NCBI GenBank assembly: GCA_028279725.1
Contig: JANQNE010000002.1
Location: 86,836 to 150,835, forward strand
DNA: 64,000 bases
Source: Candidatus Nanoarchaeia archaeon
GTDB taxonomy: Archaea > Nanobdellota > Nanobdellia > Woesearchaeales > JANQNE01
Direction: 5' to 3'
Shown here: one piece after another, positions 1 to 7,864 of the stretch
How the letters are laid out: each line of letters starts with the position of its first letter
Position numbering within the stretch: position 1 is the first letter of the stretch
The notes under the pieces: generated by a model
Database searches by the model: none
Told to the model about the DNA's origin: nothing
The model's input: the letters and a program-made list of their open reading frames with translations, nothing else
Program-made: the position numbers and the translations under genes

Positions 1-1071
1 TCCTGAGATGGATGTTCCGCTCCAGATATCATTGGGATTGGCATCACCGAACTTGAAGAAGCTGACTCCGACAGCGTTTGCCACGTTATCTCCGAGCACT
101 AGATAAGAGATACCATGGTTTAGGTATTCATCATCCTGGTCGTTAACAGGCCAGCGGAAAGCAGTTTTCTTAAGCTCTTCTGCTTTTTTTCTTTCAGCAT
201 CGATGCTGTCTTTCCTTGCCTTATGGACGGCGGCTACCGCATCCCTTATCTTTTTCATATCCATGACGTCAAACAAAGAATCGTTGAGATTCTTGGTCTT
301 GGTAAGGAATGCGATAAAGTTCTCCACCAGAAAATATGAGCGCTGGGCCTGGTTGAGCATAGGCTTAAGCTTCCGGTCGTCTATGGCACGGTCCCTTGCA
401 TAATTTTTTGTTACAGGCTCGCCATTGTAGTTTCTTTCTTCTGAAAGAACTCCGAACTCTTCTATGATGTTCTCTTTTTCACAATGCTGGTTTGCGATGT
501 ACCGGAGATCCACATTGGTTATGCAAAGGTCGTATACCTTGACCGGGTCTTTGTGCATCCTGATCCTGCTCTCGAAGTTCTCGGTCGTGGTAAGCGAGAT
601 GCTGTTGCCAGTCTTTTTGTTGGCGGCGAACAGCTTGTAATATACATTACCTCCTTTCTTGTAATCGCCTTCTTCATAGGTCAGGTCCCAATCTTTGGCG
701 TCGTTATTGAGATCAAGAAACCTAAAAACACCGGCGTTGAATGTGGCGTCTTTTTTGGGAACAGCTTCTTTCTTTTCAGCTGTTTTTTTGCTTGTCTTGA
801 GGATCTGGCCAGGTTCGAGCTTGTCGACAAGGCCATCTTTTACACCTTTCTTGTATTTGCCGTTGACAACTGCGCCGACATCTCCAGATAACGGAAGTTT
901 GTTGATTGCTTGGAGCATTTCGGTCTCTTTTCTGACCTCCTGTTCTGTCGGCATCAGGCGTTCAAGTGCGATGATCCACAGGCTTTCACCAGGCTCCACG
1001 ACATGGACTGAATCGTTGGCATAGATTGCACAGATGCCGATGATCAGCAGGATAGGGAAAAAGTATTTCAC
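1..1071 (-). CDS. LysM-domain secreted protein (3' end outside window)
   Basis: At least 357 codons stay open to the window edge. The start is GTG at 1071, with AGGAGG at 1078-1083 six nt upstream. Residues 1-18 form a signal peptide (MKYFFPILLIIGICAIYA). Residues 22-93 look like one LysM peptidoglycan-binding module: HVVEPGESLW at the front and LEPGQIL at the end, as in the usual pattern. The rest is charged, with no second domain I recognise. LysM points to cell-wall binding outside the membrane. It is the last visible gene of the minus-strand array. Many CGC/CGG arginine codons separate it from the archaeal half of the window. Confidence 0.75.
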   Translation of the reverse strand, partial: MKYFFPILLIIGICAIYANDSVHVVEPGESLWIIALERLMPTEQEVRKETEMLQAINKLPLSGDVGAVVNGKYKKGVKDGLVDKLEPGQILKTSKKTAEKKEAVPKKDATFNAGVFRFLDLNNDAKDWDLTYEEGDYKKGGNVYYKLFAANKKTGNSISLTTTENFESRIRMHKDPVKVYDLCITNVDLRYIANQHCEKENIIEEFGVLSEERNYNGEPVTKNYARDRAIDDRKLKPMLNQAQRSYFLVENFIAFLTKTKNLNDSLFDVMDMKKIRDAVAAVHKARKDSIDAERKKAEELKKTAFRWPVNDQDDEYLNHGISYLVLGDNVANAVGVSFFKFGDANPNDIWSGTSISG

Positions 1072-1128
1072 TTTTTTCCTCCTTTGGTTAGGGTTAAGAG
1101 TTGATTGAGAAGAAACTCTTTTTCTTTT

Positions 1129-1344
1129 CTATAGGTCCTCCTTTTTTGAATAAGGGCTTTTGGTTATTTGTTTTAACTTGAGAGCCAAGATAATCGAAAG
1201 AACACCAAATATGAGGCATCCGGCACCAAGCATAAGTGTGATGATTGTGATGTTGATTTTCCCAGAGGTTTCGATAACACAGAAAACAGAAATGATAGTC
1301 AGCAGAATGAACACGGTCTTGCTAATCAGATCATATTTACTCAT
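1129..1344 (-). CDS. Small two-TM membrane protein
   Basis: A 71-aa protein with two hydrophobic segments (about residues 8-26 and 33-55) and a basic-acidic tail (SPYSKKEDL). An in-frame ATG at 1350 touches the AAAAAGAGG, so the second ATG at 1344 (MSKYDL), spaced about 6 nt, is the better start. No family recognised. It follows the 1363-1749 gene closely and is probably co-transcribed with it. Confidence 0.6.
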   Translation of the reverse strand: MSKYDLISKTVFILLTIISVFCVIETSGKINITIITLMLGAGCLIFGVLSIILALKLKQITKSPYSKKEDL

Positions 1345-1362
1345 TATCATCCTCTTTTTAGC

Positions 1363-1749
1363 TTAATTGTTTATAGAGGCCAGTTCTGTAAACACGATGT
1401 CTGTTATTTTTATCACCTCCTCATGATTTTTTACAAAAGTTACTGTTACATTATCGCCGTATCTTCCAAGACATGCTTTTGGGTATTCATCAGCGTCGCA
1501 CACAAGCAGGTAAGGGAAGCGTTTCAACATGATCATGGTCTGATCTTGAGAAGATCCGATCCTTTCGATCTCATCGTTGATCATTACGTTCCTTCCTTCT
1601 GGTGTACTGTGGAAATGACTCAGGATTGCATTTTTTCTGCGGGTTTCTTCTTTGCGATGATTCATGATAGGCCTTATGATAAAGAGCCACAGAAAGAGCG
1701 CAATCGGTATCAGGAAGATTGCATCATACGCCTGGAAGTAGTTAGACAT
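1363..1749 (-). CDS. Membrane-anchored protein, faintly YajC-like N-terminus
   Basis: A 128-aa protein. One TM (about residues 9-28) is followed by IIRPIMNHRKEETRRK, which resembles the TM plus RPxxxxRK layout of YajC. The C-terminal 90 residues look beta-rich (GDNVTVTFV) and do not match YajC clearly. It could be a shared topology only. AAGGAGG lies 9 nt before the ATG. The neighbour at 1857-2411 has the same layout and a HDNVTVRL string, so the two may be distant paralogues. Confidence 0.65.
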   Translation of the reverse strand: MSNYFQAYDAIFLIPIALFLWLFIIRPIMNHRKEETRRKNAILSHFHSTPEGRNVMINDEIERIGSSQDQTMIMLKRFPYLLVCDADEYPKACLGRYGDNVTVTFVKNHEEVIKITDIVFTELASINN

Positions 1750-1811
1750 AAAGTATAACCTCCTTTAGAGAGTTTAAGGTTTTTATTTTAGTTGATTGAT
1801 TACGAAAGGAA

Positions 1812-1850
1812 AGCTGGGCTCCCACAAGGGAAAGTTATGAGAGCCCAGGT
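1812..1850 (-). terminator. Intrinsic terminator hairpin
   Basis: AGCTGGGCTC (1812-1821) pairs with GAGCCCAGG (1841-1849), with a short T/C run on the minus strand. It ends the unit containing 1857-2411. The conserved promoter-like motif follows at about 1780-1806. Confidence 0.65.
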
Positions 1851-1856
1851 TAAGGG

Positions 1857-2411
1857 TTAGGATTCGATATATTCTAAAAAAGGCCTGGAGATATTCTTCA
1901 AAACTCTTAGAGGGTTTGGTCTTTTTTCTCTCACCTTAAGATTAGCTATCTCCACCTTTGAATCTTCTGCCTTTAATCTTACTGTTACGTTATCATGATT
2001 GTTAATCATTTCGCCCTCTATCATCTCACTGCTACATATGAATTCAAGAGGACAGCCGAAAAGCCTTATCTTAACTTCAATATCTTCAGATCTTCTGATA
2101 ATGCCGATGTTTGAGATCTGAGAGTCGAAGCACTCTTCTTCAGTTTTTATTTCTCCATTCCTAAGCTTCATAATACTCGTGTTGAGAAGTGCACTGTGTA
2201 TAATTTTGTTAAAAGCGATAAAAAGGTTAAACACTGCCATTAACCCAAAGAAGAGAACAGCAAAGGACATGGCTAAGGCCGTATTCTTCCTATCATCGAC
2301 ATTTTCTTCTTTTATCTCATCTAAATTTTCTTCTTTTATCTCATCTAAATTTTCTTTTGATATGGATATGCAGATAGCACATATCAAGACGAGGATGAGT
2401 AAGTTTTTCAC
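1857..2411 (-). CDS. Signal/TM protein with 8-aa tandem repeat
   Basis: A 184-aa protein. The start is GTG at 2411: the nearer ATG in the AAGGAGATG context is out of frame and stops after three codons. A signal-like N-terminus (residues 1-17) is followed by EENLDEIK repeated twice plus a degenerate third copy (a 24-bp DNA repeat near 2301-2350). A TM spans about residues 48-70. The C-terminal domain looks beta-rich (HDNVTVRLKAED). Function unknown; topology parallels the gene at 1363-1749. Confidence 0.65.
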   Translation of the reverse strand: MKNLLILVLICAICISISKENLDEIKEENLDEIKEENVDDRKNTALAMSFAVLFFGLMAVFNLFIAFNKIIHSALLNTSIMKLRNGEIKTEEECFDSQISNIGIIRRSEDIEVKIRLFGCPLEFICSSEMIEGEMINNHDNVTVRLKAEDSKVEIANLKVREKRPNPLRVLKNISRPFLEYIES

Positions 2412-2533
2412 TTTATCATCTCCTTATCTTATGGATATTTTTATTTCCACCAGTTTGAGAGTCTCCAGTTCTCAAAAGGTCCAAAATGATATTTATATTG
2501 ATCTATATTTCATTTGTTATTTTCAAATCTAAA

Positions 2534-2575
2534 GGACTCTTGATTTACCATAATTTCTCTCCACTGGAAGAGTCC
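2534..2575 (-). terminator. Hairpin at end of the 70-aa paralogue gene (copy 1)
   Basis: GGACTCTT (2534-2541) pairs with AAGAGTCC (2568-2575). The flank is T-rich on both strands (CGTTTTTTAGG on the plus side), so it could act bidirectionally. It is nearly identical to the hairpin at 3667-3708. Confidence 0.55.
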
Positions 2576-2587
2576 GTTTTTTAGGAA

Positions 2588-2800
2588 TTACTTCTTTTTG
2601 AAGTGTTTTTTCATTACCTCAATGATTATTATGAGTAAACAAACAACCAAGGAAGCACCTAGAATTGTGATACTAATCACCAAATGATACTCTGAATTAG
2701 CTAGGGAGCCCTTGATTCCTCCGATCAAAACACAACCTAGAAGAATTACAAAAAGGCATAATCCAATCGTGACACTTATTCTTATTATTTTATCTTTCAC
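2588..2800 (-). CDS. Two-TM protein of the 70-aa HFKKK family (copy 1)
   Basis: A 70-aa protein with TMs at about residues 7-28 and 41-62 and a basic tail ending MKKHFKKK. The GTG start at 2800 overlaps the TGA of the upstream gene (GTGA), suggesting translational coupling. It is a clear paralogue of 3721-3933: both have RI.V..GLC, LANSEYH and HFKKK at matching places. Their 3' ends and terminators are almost identical in DNA. Function unknown. Confidence 0.7.
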   Translation of the reverse strand: MKDKIIRISVTIGLCLFVILLGCVLIGGIKGSLANSEYHLVISITILGASLVVCLLIIIIEVMKKHFKKK

Positions 2801-3021
2801 TTCTCCTCCTTTCTTTTATTAGTGTCTTGTCTATTTTTATGAACATCCCATGCACTTATCTTATACATAATGACAAAGCAAATCAACATCATTCCTGATC
2901 CAATTATGAGTATAGTCTTTCCTGAAACTTCTACCATCATAAGGATTAATGCTAGGAGAAATAAGATAAGCAATCCGATCATGCTGTACTTGAAGTATCG
3001 ATAAAATTCTTTATCTTTCAT
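2797..3021 (-). CDS. Two-TM small membrane protein
   Basis: A 74-aa protein with hydrophobic segments at about residues 12-30 and 35-53 and a charged tail (NKRKEEK). The ATG at 3021 is preceded by AAAGGAG. Its stop overlaps the next start by four bases. Function unknown; likely made together with the 70-aa protein downstream. Confidence 0.65.
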   Translation of the reverse strand: MKDKEFYRYFKYSMIGLLILFLLALILMMVEVSGKTILIIGSGMMLICFVIMYKISAWDVHKNRQDTNKRKEEK

Positions 3022-3083
3022 TTTAACTCCTTTCTTGTTAAAGACCCTACCCCCCCAATTGACTGCTGTTCAACTGATCTTTC

Positions 3084-3590
3084 TTATATTTTTGAATTTG
3101 TTTTTTTCTTAGGTTTGGGATCAGTTATATTAAAGTAAATGCCCCCAACTGTTTGTGATGCTTCCTTGTCTATCAGGAAAATCCCTCTTACAGAATCGCC
3201 TTTTTCGATCGGAGTGATAAGAAGCCCTCTTTTGTCTCCATCAGCATATCTTCCGATCTCAAAATCTTCCAGGCCAGTGTCATGAGAAAATCCAGAGCAG
3301 TTGCGATAATCTATCATAGTTGCATAAACTTTTTTTATTCCAAACCATTCGATGACATAGATGCTGCCAATCTTAAGGGTGACAGTATCTCCTGATTTGA
3401 TGTTGCAACTCTTCCAGCTTTCTGGCAGTTGTTTCTTGGTGACATCATAGTTGCCCTTTCCAAGATTGGGGATGTCTTTTTCACTGATCTCTTCTTTGCC
3501 GTTAAAGATATACAGCTGCACTCCTGTCGCGCACAATCCAAGCGATATGATAAGCAGGACAGCTGCGATAAATAAAACAGATGTTTTCAT
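3084..3590 (-). CDS. Membrane-anchored or secreted protein, unknown
   Basis: A 168-aa protein. The N-terminal hydrophobic segment (residues 4-24) could be an uncleaved anchor or a signal peptide. The outer part has two cysteines (WKSCN and YRNCSG) and ends in a basic tail (KPKKKTNSKI). It looks beta-rich (SGDTVTLKIGS). AAGGAG precedes the ATG. No family recognised. Confidence 0.65.
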   Translation of the reverse strand: MKTSVLFIAAVLLIISLGLCATGVQLYIFNGKEEISEKDIPNLGKGNYDVTKKQLPESWKSCNIKSGDTVTLKIGSIYVIEWFGIKKVYATMIDYRNCSGFSHDTGLEDFEIGRYADGDKRGLLITPIEKGDSVRGIFLIDKEASQTVGGIYFNITDPKPKKKTNSKI

Positions 3591-3621
3591 TTTAACTCCT
3601 TTTTTAATTATTCTTTTTGAA

Positions 3622-3664
3622 ATCTATATTTCACTCGCTTTCGCGATGCTTATTTTCAAATCTA
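3622..3664 (-). promoter_or_regulatory. Promoter-like motif with inserted CGC hairpin
   Basis: On the minus strand the order is TTTGAAAATAAG, then a small hairpin ATCGC-GAAA-GCGA, then GAAATATAG. It lies between the hairpin at 3667 and the gene at 3590. The same layout, with a different hairpin loop, recurs at 12991-13027. Confidence 0.4.
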
Positions 3665-3666
3665 AA

Positions 3667-3708
3667 GGACTCTCGATTTACCATAATTTCTCTCCACTGG
3701 AAGAGTCC
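3667..3708 (-). terminator. Hairpin at end of the 70-aa paralogue gene (copy 2)
   Basis: GGACTCT pairs with AGAGTCC. About 86 bp including the gene's 3' end match 2516-2602 with one visible difference. Confidence 0.55.
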
Positions 3709-3720
3709 GTTTTTTAGGAA

Positions 3721-3933
3721 TTACTTCTTTTTGAAGTGTGTTTTTATCATGGCATAAATCACCATGGCTATTGAGACAACCGCAGATGCGAACAGAAGTA
3801 TGAGCATGAATGCCATATGATACTCTGAATTAGCCAGAGCGTCTTTAGTCATATTTATCGCATATCCGACTAAAGAAACTACGAAGGAACACAATCCAAA
3901 TAAAACAACTATTCGGGTTATCTTGTTTTTCAC
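3721..3933 (-). CDS. Two-TM protein of the 70-aa HFKKK family (copy 2)
   Basis: A 70-aa paralogue of 2588-2800 with the same length, two TMs, LANSEYH and the HFKKK end. GTG start at 3933 after GAAAGGAGGTGA. It is the last gene of a coupled set (4995-4627, 4630-4142, 4145-3948, then this one 14 nt on). The 122-aa protein at 4627 has a similar C-terminal TM and basic tail, so it may belong to the same family. Confidence 0.7.
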   Translation of the reverse strand: MKNKITRIVVLFGLCSFVVSLVGYAINMTKDALANSEYHMAFMLILLFASAVVSIAMVIYAMIKTHFKKK

Positions 3934-3947
3934 TTCACCTCCTTTCT

Positions 3948-4145
3948 TTATTCATCTAAAAGATTGTTTTCTTTCAGAACATCTCTGATGATTCCTAGAT
4001 TTCTAAAGAAGATTATCATGCAAGCTATCGTTAGAACTACGTTCGTTATGGACAAAGTATTGATCCTTGAGTCTGCCCCTAAAAAGAAAGACATTAGGCA
4101 GCATCCTAGCAAACTGAGAATAATCTTTTCTAGTACTCTTTTCAT
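3948..4145 (-). CDS. Two-TM small membrane protein
   Basis: A 65-aa protein with hydrophobic stretches at about residues 7-24 and 31-48. The ATG overlaps the upstream TGA (ATGA), with GGAAAGGAGGTGAA inside the upstream gene serving as SD. Function unknown. Confidence 0.65.
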   Translation of the reverse strand: MKRVLEKIILSLLGCCLMSFFLGADSRINTLSITNVVLTIACMIIFFRNLGIIRDVLKENNLLDE

Positions 4146-4630
4146 TTCACCTCCTTTCCTTTATCTTTAAGAAGAACCTCCAGCTTTGTATCCAGTTCTC
4201 CGGTTTTATTATAGAAAATACTGAATGAGAATATAAGGAAGATAAAAAGTGCTGAGAGACCCACAACTCCAACGAATAGGACCAGAGTCTCTGAGATAGC
4301 CATTATGAATATAATTCCTGCGCCAAAAGAAATAAACAACGACCAAATAGCTTGATGACCTATATTATCGATTAGCTTTACCAATTCCTTGTCTTCTCCT
4401 TCTTTATCCTTCAAAAGACCCTTATCTTCTAGGTCTCTTTGTAGAAATGAAAGCTTCTCAGAGAATGTTCCCATAGCCATTGAAAGACCGAGGCCTGTCG
4501 GAAGCATAAATATAACTATCCAAGGTTCTGCCACTTTAAAGAAGATTAATGTTCCGATCATAGCTACAATAAAGGAAAATATAGAGATAAAGCAATTCGA
4601 AATACTTAGAGATTTTATCTTTTCTTTCAT
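4142..4630 (-). CDS. Four-TM membrane protein
   Basis: A 162-aa protein with two TM pairs (about residues 12-58 and 96-145) separated by a charged loop (LEDKGLLKDKEGEDKEL). The C-terminal helix is charged. ATGA overlap with the gene upstream (4627-4630) and with the gene downstream (4142-4145). No family recognised. Confidence 0.65.
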   Translation of the reverse strand: MKEKIKSLSISNCFISIFSFIVAMIGTLIFFKVAEPWIVIFMLPTGLGLSMAMGTFSEKLSFLQRDLEDKGLLKDKEGEDKELVKLIDNIGHQAIWSLFISFGAGIIFIMAISETLVLFVGVVGLSALFIFLIFSFSIFYNKTGELDTKLEVLLKDKGKEVK

Positions 4631-4995
4631 TTCACCTCCTTTCTTTTTTCTTTAATTTTTTTCATATGATGCTTTAGTATTGCGATGAACACAAGTATCG
4701 AATAAAATACGGTAAGTCCAGATACTATGATAAGGCTTATTGCGTATTTGTAATCTGACTCATCTATTTTGCTGATGATTATATCAGTTACAGTATAGGT
4801 AAGCCAAATAATGATAATAAAAATACTGATCATACATATTATTCTAAATACTTTTTCGTTCATTTTAACATTCTTGCGAATCATCTTTTCTATACCACTT
4901 CGATCAATTATCTTTTTCACGAGATCTATTAAGAAAAGTACTCCAACTACAAGAAAGATGCTTATGATAAACCAAACTAACAGTTTAGGATCCAT
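4627..4995 (-). CDS. Three-TM membrane protein, first of a coupled set
   Basis: A 122-aa protein. The open frame could start at a TTG (4998), but AAAGGAGATTG spaces the ATG at 4995 correctly. TMs lie near residues 4-25, 48-68 and 83-108. The end (KHHMKKIKEKRK) resembles the HFKKK tail of the 70-aa family. It heads the coupled group 4995-3721. The terminator at 5023-5069 is directly upstream. Confidence 0.65.
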   Translation of the reverse strand: MDPKLLVWFIISIFLVVGVLFLIDLVKKIIDRSGIEKMIRKNVKMNEKVFRIICMISIFIIIIWLTYTVTDIIISKIDESDYKYAISLIIVSGLTVFYSILVFIAILKHHMKKIKEKRKEVK

Positions 4996-5022
4996 CAATC
5001 TCCTTTCATCAAAGTTAAAAAC

Positions 5023-5069
5023 AAAGCTGGGCTCTCAAGTGAGATCAGTCAGCAAGAGAGCCCAGCTTT
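5023..5069 (-). terminator. Strong intrinsic terminator
   Basis: Perfect 14-bp arms AAAGCTGGGCTCTC / GAGAGCCCAGCTTT, followed on the minus strand by GTTTTTAAC. It ends the 5113-5628 gene. Confidence 0.75.
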
Positions 5070-5112
5070 TGTAAGAAGGTTAGATTGGGTAGGAGTATCT
5101 AACCTTCAGATG

Positions 5113-5628
5113 TTAGCTGTGGATGGTCTCGGGCCTCCAGAAGTTCGCCGGATTGTTCTGCGCATTGGCCGAGATTGTCACACAGTTATCGGATCGTTCG
5201 CCGGACCAGAACTGTGAGGGAAGAGTGTTAACGGATTGCCGATTGTTTGCCGCCGAATTCGTCATGGTACTGGAATGCAATTCATTGCACCGGAGTTCCA
5301 TGTTATTTTCGAAATTGGCGTTTGCATAACGCACATCGTGCAAGACCATGTAAAGGTAGGTGGTCTGATGAACCCCCAATTCTTGCGCCGGTTTTGCGTT
5401 ATTCTGACATTCCGAGTTTTCCGCCTTATTCTTTACAGCCGCCTGATATGCGTTCAATCGCGTCAGGATCAGTTCGGTATTGGCCTTTTTGTTCATAAGA
5501 CGATGGCCGGTTTTCGAGGTTAACGTGTTTTCGGTCTGGACGGCAACGGTTTCGATGCCATCGGTCGGGATCGCTTCGGCAGACATAAACATGAATGCCA
5601 GGGCGACCAGAAGGAGAAAGTATTTCAT
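5113..5628 (-). CDS. Secreted protein, unusually GC-rich
   Basis: A 171-aa protein. Of two adjacent ATGs, the one at 5628 is better spaced from AAAGGAG. A cleavable signal peptide ends near FMFMSAEA. The mature part is Asn/Ala-rich and holds three cysteines (SECQNN, LRCNEL, DNCVTI); an odd number suggests at least one free thiol. The text is visibly richer in GCC/CGG codons than its neighbours, hinting at a separate origin. Function unknown. Confidence 0.65.
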   Translation of the reverse strand: MKYFLLLVALAFMFMSAEAIPTDGIETVAVQTENTLTSKTGHRLMNKKANTELILTRLNAYQAAVKNKAENSECQNNAKPAQELGVHQTTYLYMVLHDVRYANANFENNMELRCNELHSSTMTNSAANNRQSVNTLPSQFWSGERSDNCVTISANAQNNPANFWRPETIHS

Positions 5629-5663
5629 CATACTCCTTTGTTAAGGTTTAAAGTTAAAAGGTA

Positions 5664-5706
5664 TTAATCACTAGCAGGTTTTTTGAATAGGTTATCACCT
5701 CCTTTC
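5664..5706 (-). repeat. 43-bp leader repeat, copy 1
   Basis: Identical to 7607-7649. On the minus strand it begins GAAAGGAGGTGATAACC, a near-complete complement of a bacterial 16S rRNA 3' end, yet no ATG/GTG/TTG sits at normal SD spacing. It lies 36 nt upstream of the gene starting at 5628. Confidence 0.7.
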
Positions 5707-5739
5707 AAAAACAAGCTAAAGCTTAAGGATAACTTTAGG

Positions 5740-6528
5740 TTAATGGTTAATCTTTTTTGATTCAAACTTCTTGGTCCGGTCGTGCACTTCTTGTGCATAG
5801 TCCTGAGTCATACCTAGGCTGACCAGGTTTTTCACGCTGTAATCATAGTTAACCAGGATGTTCTTGCAGAACCTTTCTTCGTCGCCAAAGAAGTAATCTG
5901 CGTCTTCATCTGCGAGAAACATCTTGAGGTCACTACGGATAAGCTTGATCGGACCGACGGCCTTGTTCAGTGCCCTTGCAGTCCCCCATTCTTTTTTCTT
6001 GATGAGCTCGATGTAAGTGCTGTATGCATCGCTGGCCTTAACTGTGTATTTCTTGAATATCTTTGAATCTTTTCTGACCTTGAATACACTCAGCACATCA
6101 ACAGTCCGGACCTTTTTCCCACTAAGCTCTGAAAGCCTGGAGATCTCATCCTCGTTTACTCCAAACTTCTTGAGGAGAGACCTGAGCTTCTTGTGGATGT
6201 CCTTACTGCTGCTTTCTTTGGAAAGACCGAACTCAGCCAGGGGATCAACCTCCTCTTCCTCGATCGTTTCGTCTTCCATATCACCTGGGTCTTCTTCCAC
6301 CTCTTCTATGATTGTCAGTTCAGGATCATGGCTGACGGGTTCCTCTGGGGTTTTTACTGTGACAGGAACCGTATCCTGCGAGGAATCAGAGACTTGCTCG
6401 GTTTTTGCCTGAGCATCTCCTTCAGCAATGCGGGATGTATACCAGCTTACAAATTCTGAAAGCGAGAAAATTGCAATTGCCATAAGGAGTGCAATCGGGA
6501 ACAGTATCCCAAATTTTTCCTTAAACAT
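5740..6528 (-). CDS. Membrane-anchored protein with acidic linker
   Basis: A 262-aa protein. The frame opens at a TTG (6531), but the ATG at 6528 lies 6 nt after AGGAGG (6535-6540) and is chosen. One TM (about residues 8-28) is followed by a Glu/Asp-rich linker (about 70-98, EEVEEDPGDMEDETIEEEE). The remainder is a helical, Lys-rich region of about 160 residues. Probably an anchored periplasmic or cytoplasmic arm. No family recognised. Confidence 0.65.
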   Translation of the reverse strand: MFKEKFGILFPIALLMAIAIFSLSEFVSWYTSRIAEGDAQAKTEQVSDSSQDTVPVTVKTPEEPVSHDPELTIIEEVEEDPGDMEDETIEEEEVDPLAEFGLSKESSSKDIHKKLRSLLKKFGVNEDEISRLSELSGKKVRTVDVLSVFKVRKDSKIFKKYTVKASDAYSTYIELIKKKEWGTARALNKAVGPIKLIRSDLKMFLADEDADYFFGDEERFCKNILVNYDYSVKNLVSLGMTQDYAQEVHDRTKKFESKKINH

Positions 6529-6554
6529 CAATCACCTCCTTTCTTTTAGGAAAG

Positions 6555-6600
6555 ACCCGGCTCTCGCGGGTTAGTCTAGCTAAGATCATGAGAGCCAGGT
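6555..6600 (-). terminator. Intrinsic terminator hairpin
   Basis: Arms ACCCGGCTCTC and GAGAGCCAGGT with a 24-nt loop, then TCTTTCCT on the minus strand. It ends the SPFH gene at 6615-7565. Confidence 0.6.
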
Positions 6601-6614
6601 TTTGTTTAAGGATT

Positions 6615-7565
6615 TTAGGACTGCTGTTCTTCTGCGCCGGAGGCAACCGGTTCTTTGGCACCAGGCTGGGCTTTGCTGGCTTTTGTCGCTGCCATCATCT
6701 GGGTCATGATGTCGTTCATCCCACCAGGACCTGGATTCAGGAAGATGGCGGTTGAGCCGGAGTGTGAGCCGATCTCTTTCATGGTGTCATAATGCTGGGT
6801 CAGCATGATAGTGTTCATCACAGTCTGGGCATCAGCACCTTCGACAGCACCTTTCAGATCCTCGACGGATTTCTTCAGGCCTTTGGCGATGGCTTCCCTC
6901 TGACCTGCAATACCTTGGCCTTGGAGAATCTTGGATTCTTTTTCAGCCTCAGCTTCCAGCACCATCTTGATCTTTTTGCCTTCACCTTCTTCCCTGGCAG
7001 CGTCCTTAAGCCTTTTCTGGGCGTTGATCTCGTTCATCGCATCGACCACTTTTTCATCTGGCCTTACATTGTTGATAAGCGAATTTACGATATCATACCC
7101 ATAATCTGACATGGTGTTTGTCAAGGTCTCTTTTATGGACTTTGCGATGTCGTCCTTTTCTGTGAAGACCTTATCCAGCTCAAGTTTCGGGACCTTGGCC
7201 AGAACCACATCAAAGACATAGGATTTGATCTGGCCGGCAGGATCAGTAAATTTATAGTGCGCTTCCATGATCTTGTCTTCTTTGATCAGAAACTGGATCG
7301 CTACCAGGATCTCAACAAAGACATTGTCCTGTGTTTTTGTCTGTACCGGAACTTCCAGTTCCTGAAGCCGCAGGGAGATCGGTTCAGAAGCCCATTCTAT
7401 CCAGGGTGTTTTCCAGTTAAGGCCTGGTTTCATGATCTTCTTGAATTCACCGAAACGTTCAACAACAAGTGCGGTCTTTTGGTTGACTACATTGATGGCA
7501 AGGATCAGTGAAATCAGCGCGAAAAGACCGATTACTGAAAAGATGACGATGAGGGTAGTACTCAT
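6615..7565 (-). CDS. SPFH/Band 7 membrane protein (HflC/QmcA/HIR-like)
   Basis: A 316-aa protein. An N-terminal TM (residues 5-27) leads straight into the SPFH fold (NVVNQKTALVVERFGEFKKI, MKPGLNW, then the LRLQELEVP strand). A helical stalk (about 185-250, EAEAEKESKILQGQG) and a Gly/Ala-rich tail follow. SPFH proteins oligomerise into membrane rings or microdomains and often hold proteases or other membrane proteins. AAGGAG lies 9 nt before the ATG. It is one of two SPFH genes in the array; the other (13082) has a signal peptide and another order. Confidence 0.85.
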   Translation of the reverse strand: MSTTLIVIFSVIGLFALISLILAINVVNQKTALVVERFGEFKKIMKPGLNWKTPWIEWASEPISLRLQELEVPVQTKTQDNVFVEILVAIQFLIKEDKIMEAHYKFTDPAGQIKSYVFDVVLAKVPKLELDKVFTEKDDIAKSIKETLTNTMSDYGYDIVNSLINNVRPDEKVVDAMNEINAQKRLKDAAREEGEGKKIKMVLEAEAEKESKILQGQGIAGQREAIAKGLKKSVEDLKGAVEGADAQTVMNTIMLTQHYDTMKEIGSHSGSTAIFLNPGPGGMNDIMTQMMAATKASKAQPGAKEPVASGAEEQQS

Positions 7566-7864
7566 ACGCTGTACTCCTTCCTTTAAGTTAAAATGATAAG
7601 GGATTGTTAATCACTAGCAGGTTTTTTGAATAGGTTATCACCTCCTTTCGAGGGTCTGCCGAAGTATCGTTCGCTGATAGTGCGGCATTTTAATTTGAAG
7701 TTTGTTGGTTTGTTGGAAAGTGTCAGTTTTTCAGGCGAAGGGGAATTTGGGAACATTATTTCTGAGTATATTTTCCAGGCTTTGTTCTGTGTATGTTTTT
7801 CCCCTTTCATTTTAAGTTAGAATTCCTTTCGGTTTAACTAGACGCTTTGATCGATGAAAAATAC
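7566..7864 (-). other. Gene-poor stretch
   Basis: It contains leader repeat copy 2 (7607-7649). An open frame of 67 codons on the minus strand (7810-7607) ends inside the repeat and lacks a well-placed SD, so I do not call it. No clear hairpin or RNA gene seen. Confidence 0.5.
7607..7649 (-). repeat. 43-bp leader repeat, copy 2
   Basis: Identical to 5664-5706. It lies 42 nt upstream of the SPFH start at 7565, the same relative place as copy 1, suggesting a shared 5'-leader control element. Confidence 0.7.

Noticed and set aside
203-1024. Overlapping plus-strand open frames
   Set aside because: They mirror the LysM gene on the minus strand, which has an SD, signal peptide and domain.
1089-1105. 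Telomere-like AACCCTAACC stretch
   Set aside because: Only one short instance between two genes, not a tandem repeat.
7607-7810. 67-codon minus frame ending in the 43-bp repeat
   Set aside because: No properly spaced SD and no recognisable protein pattern; the shared C-terminus comes from a non-coding repeat.
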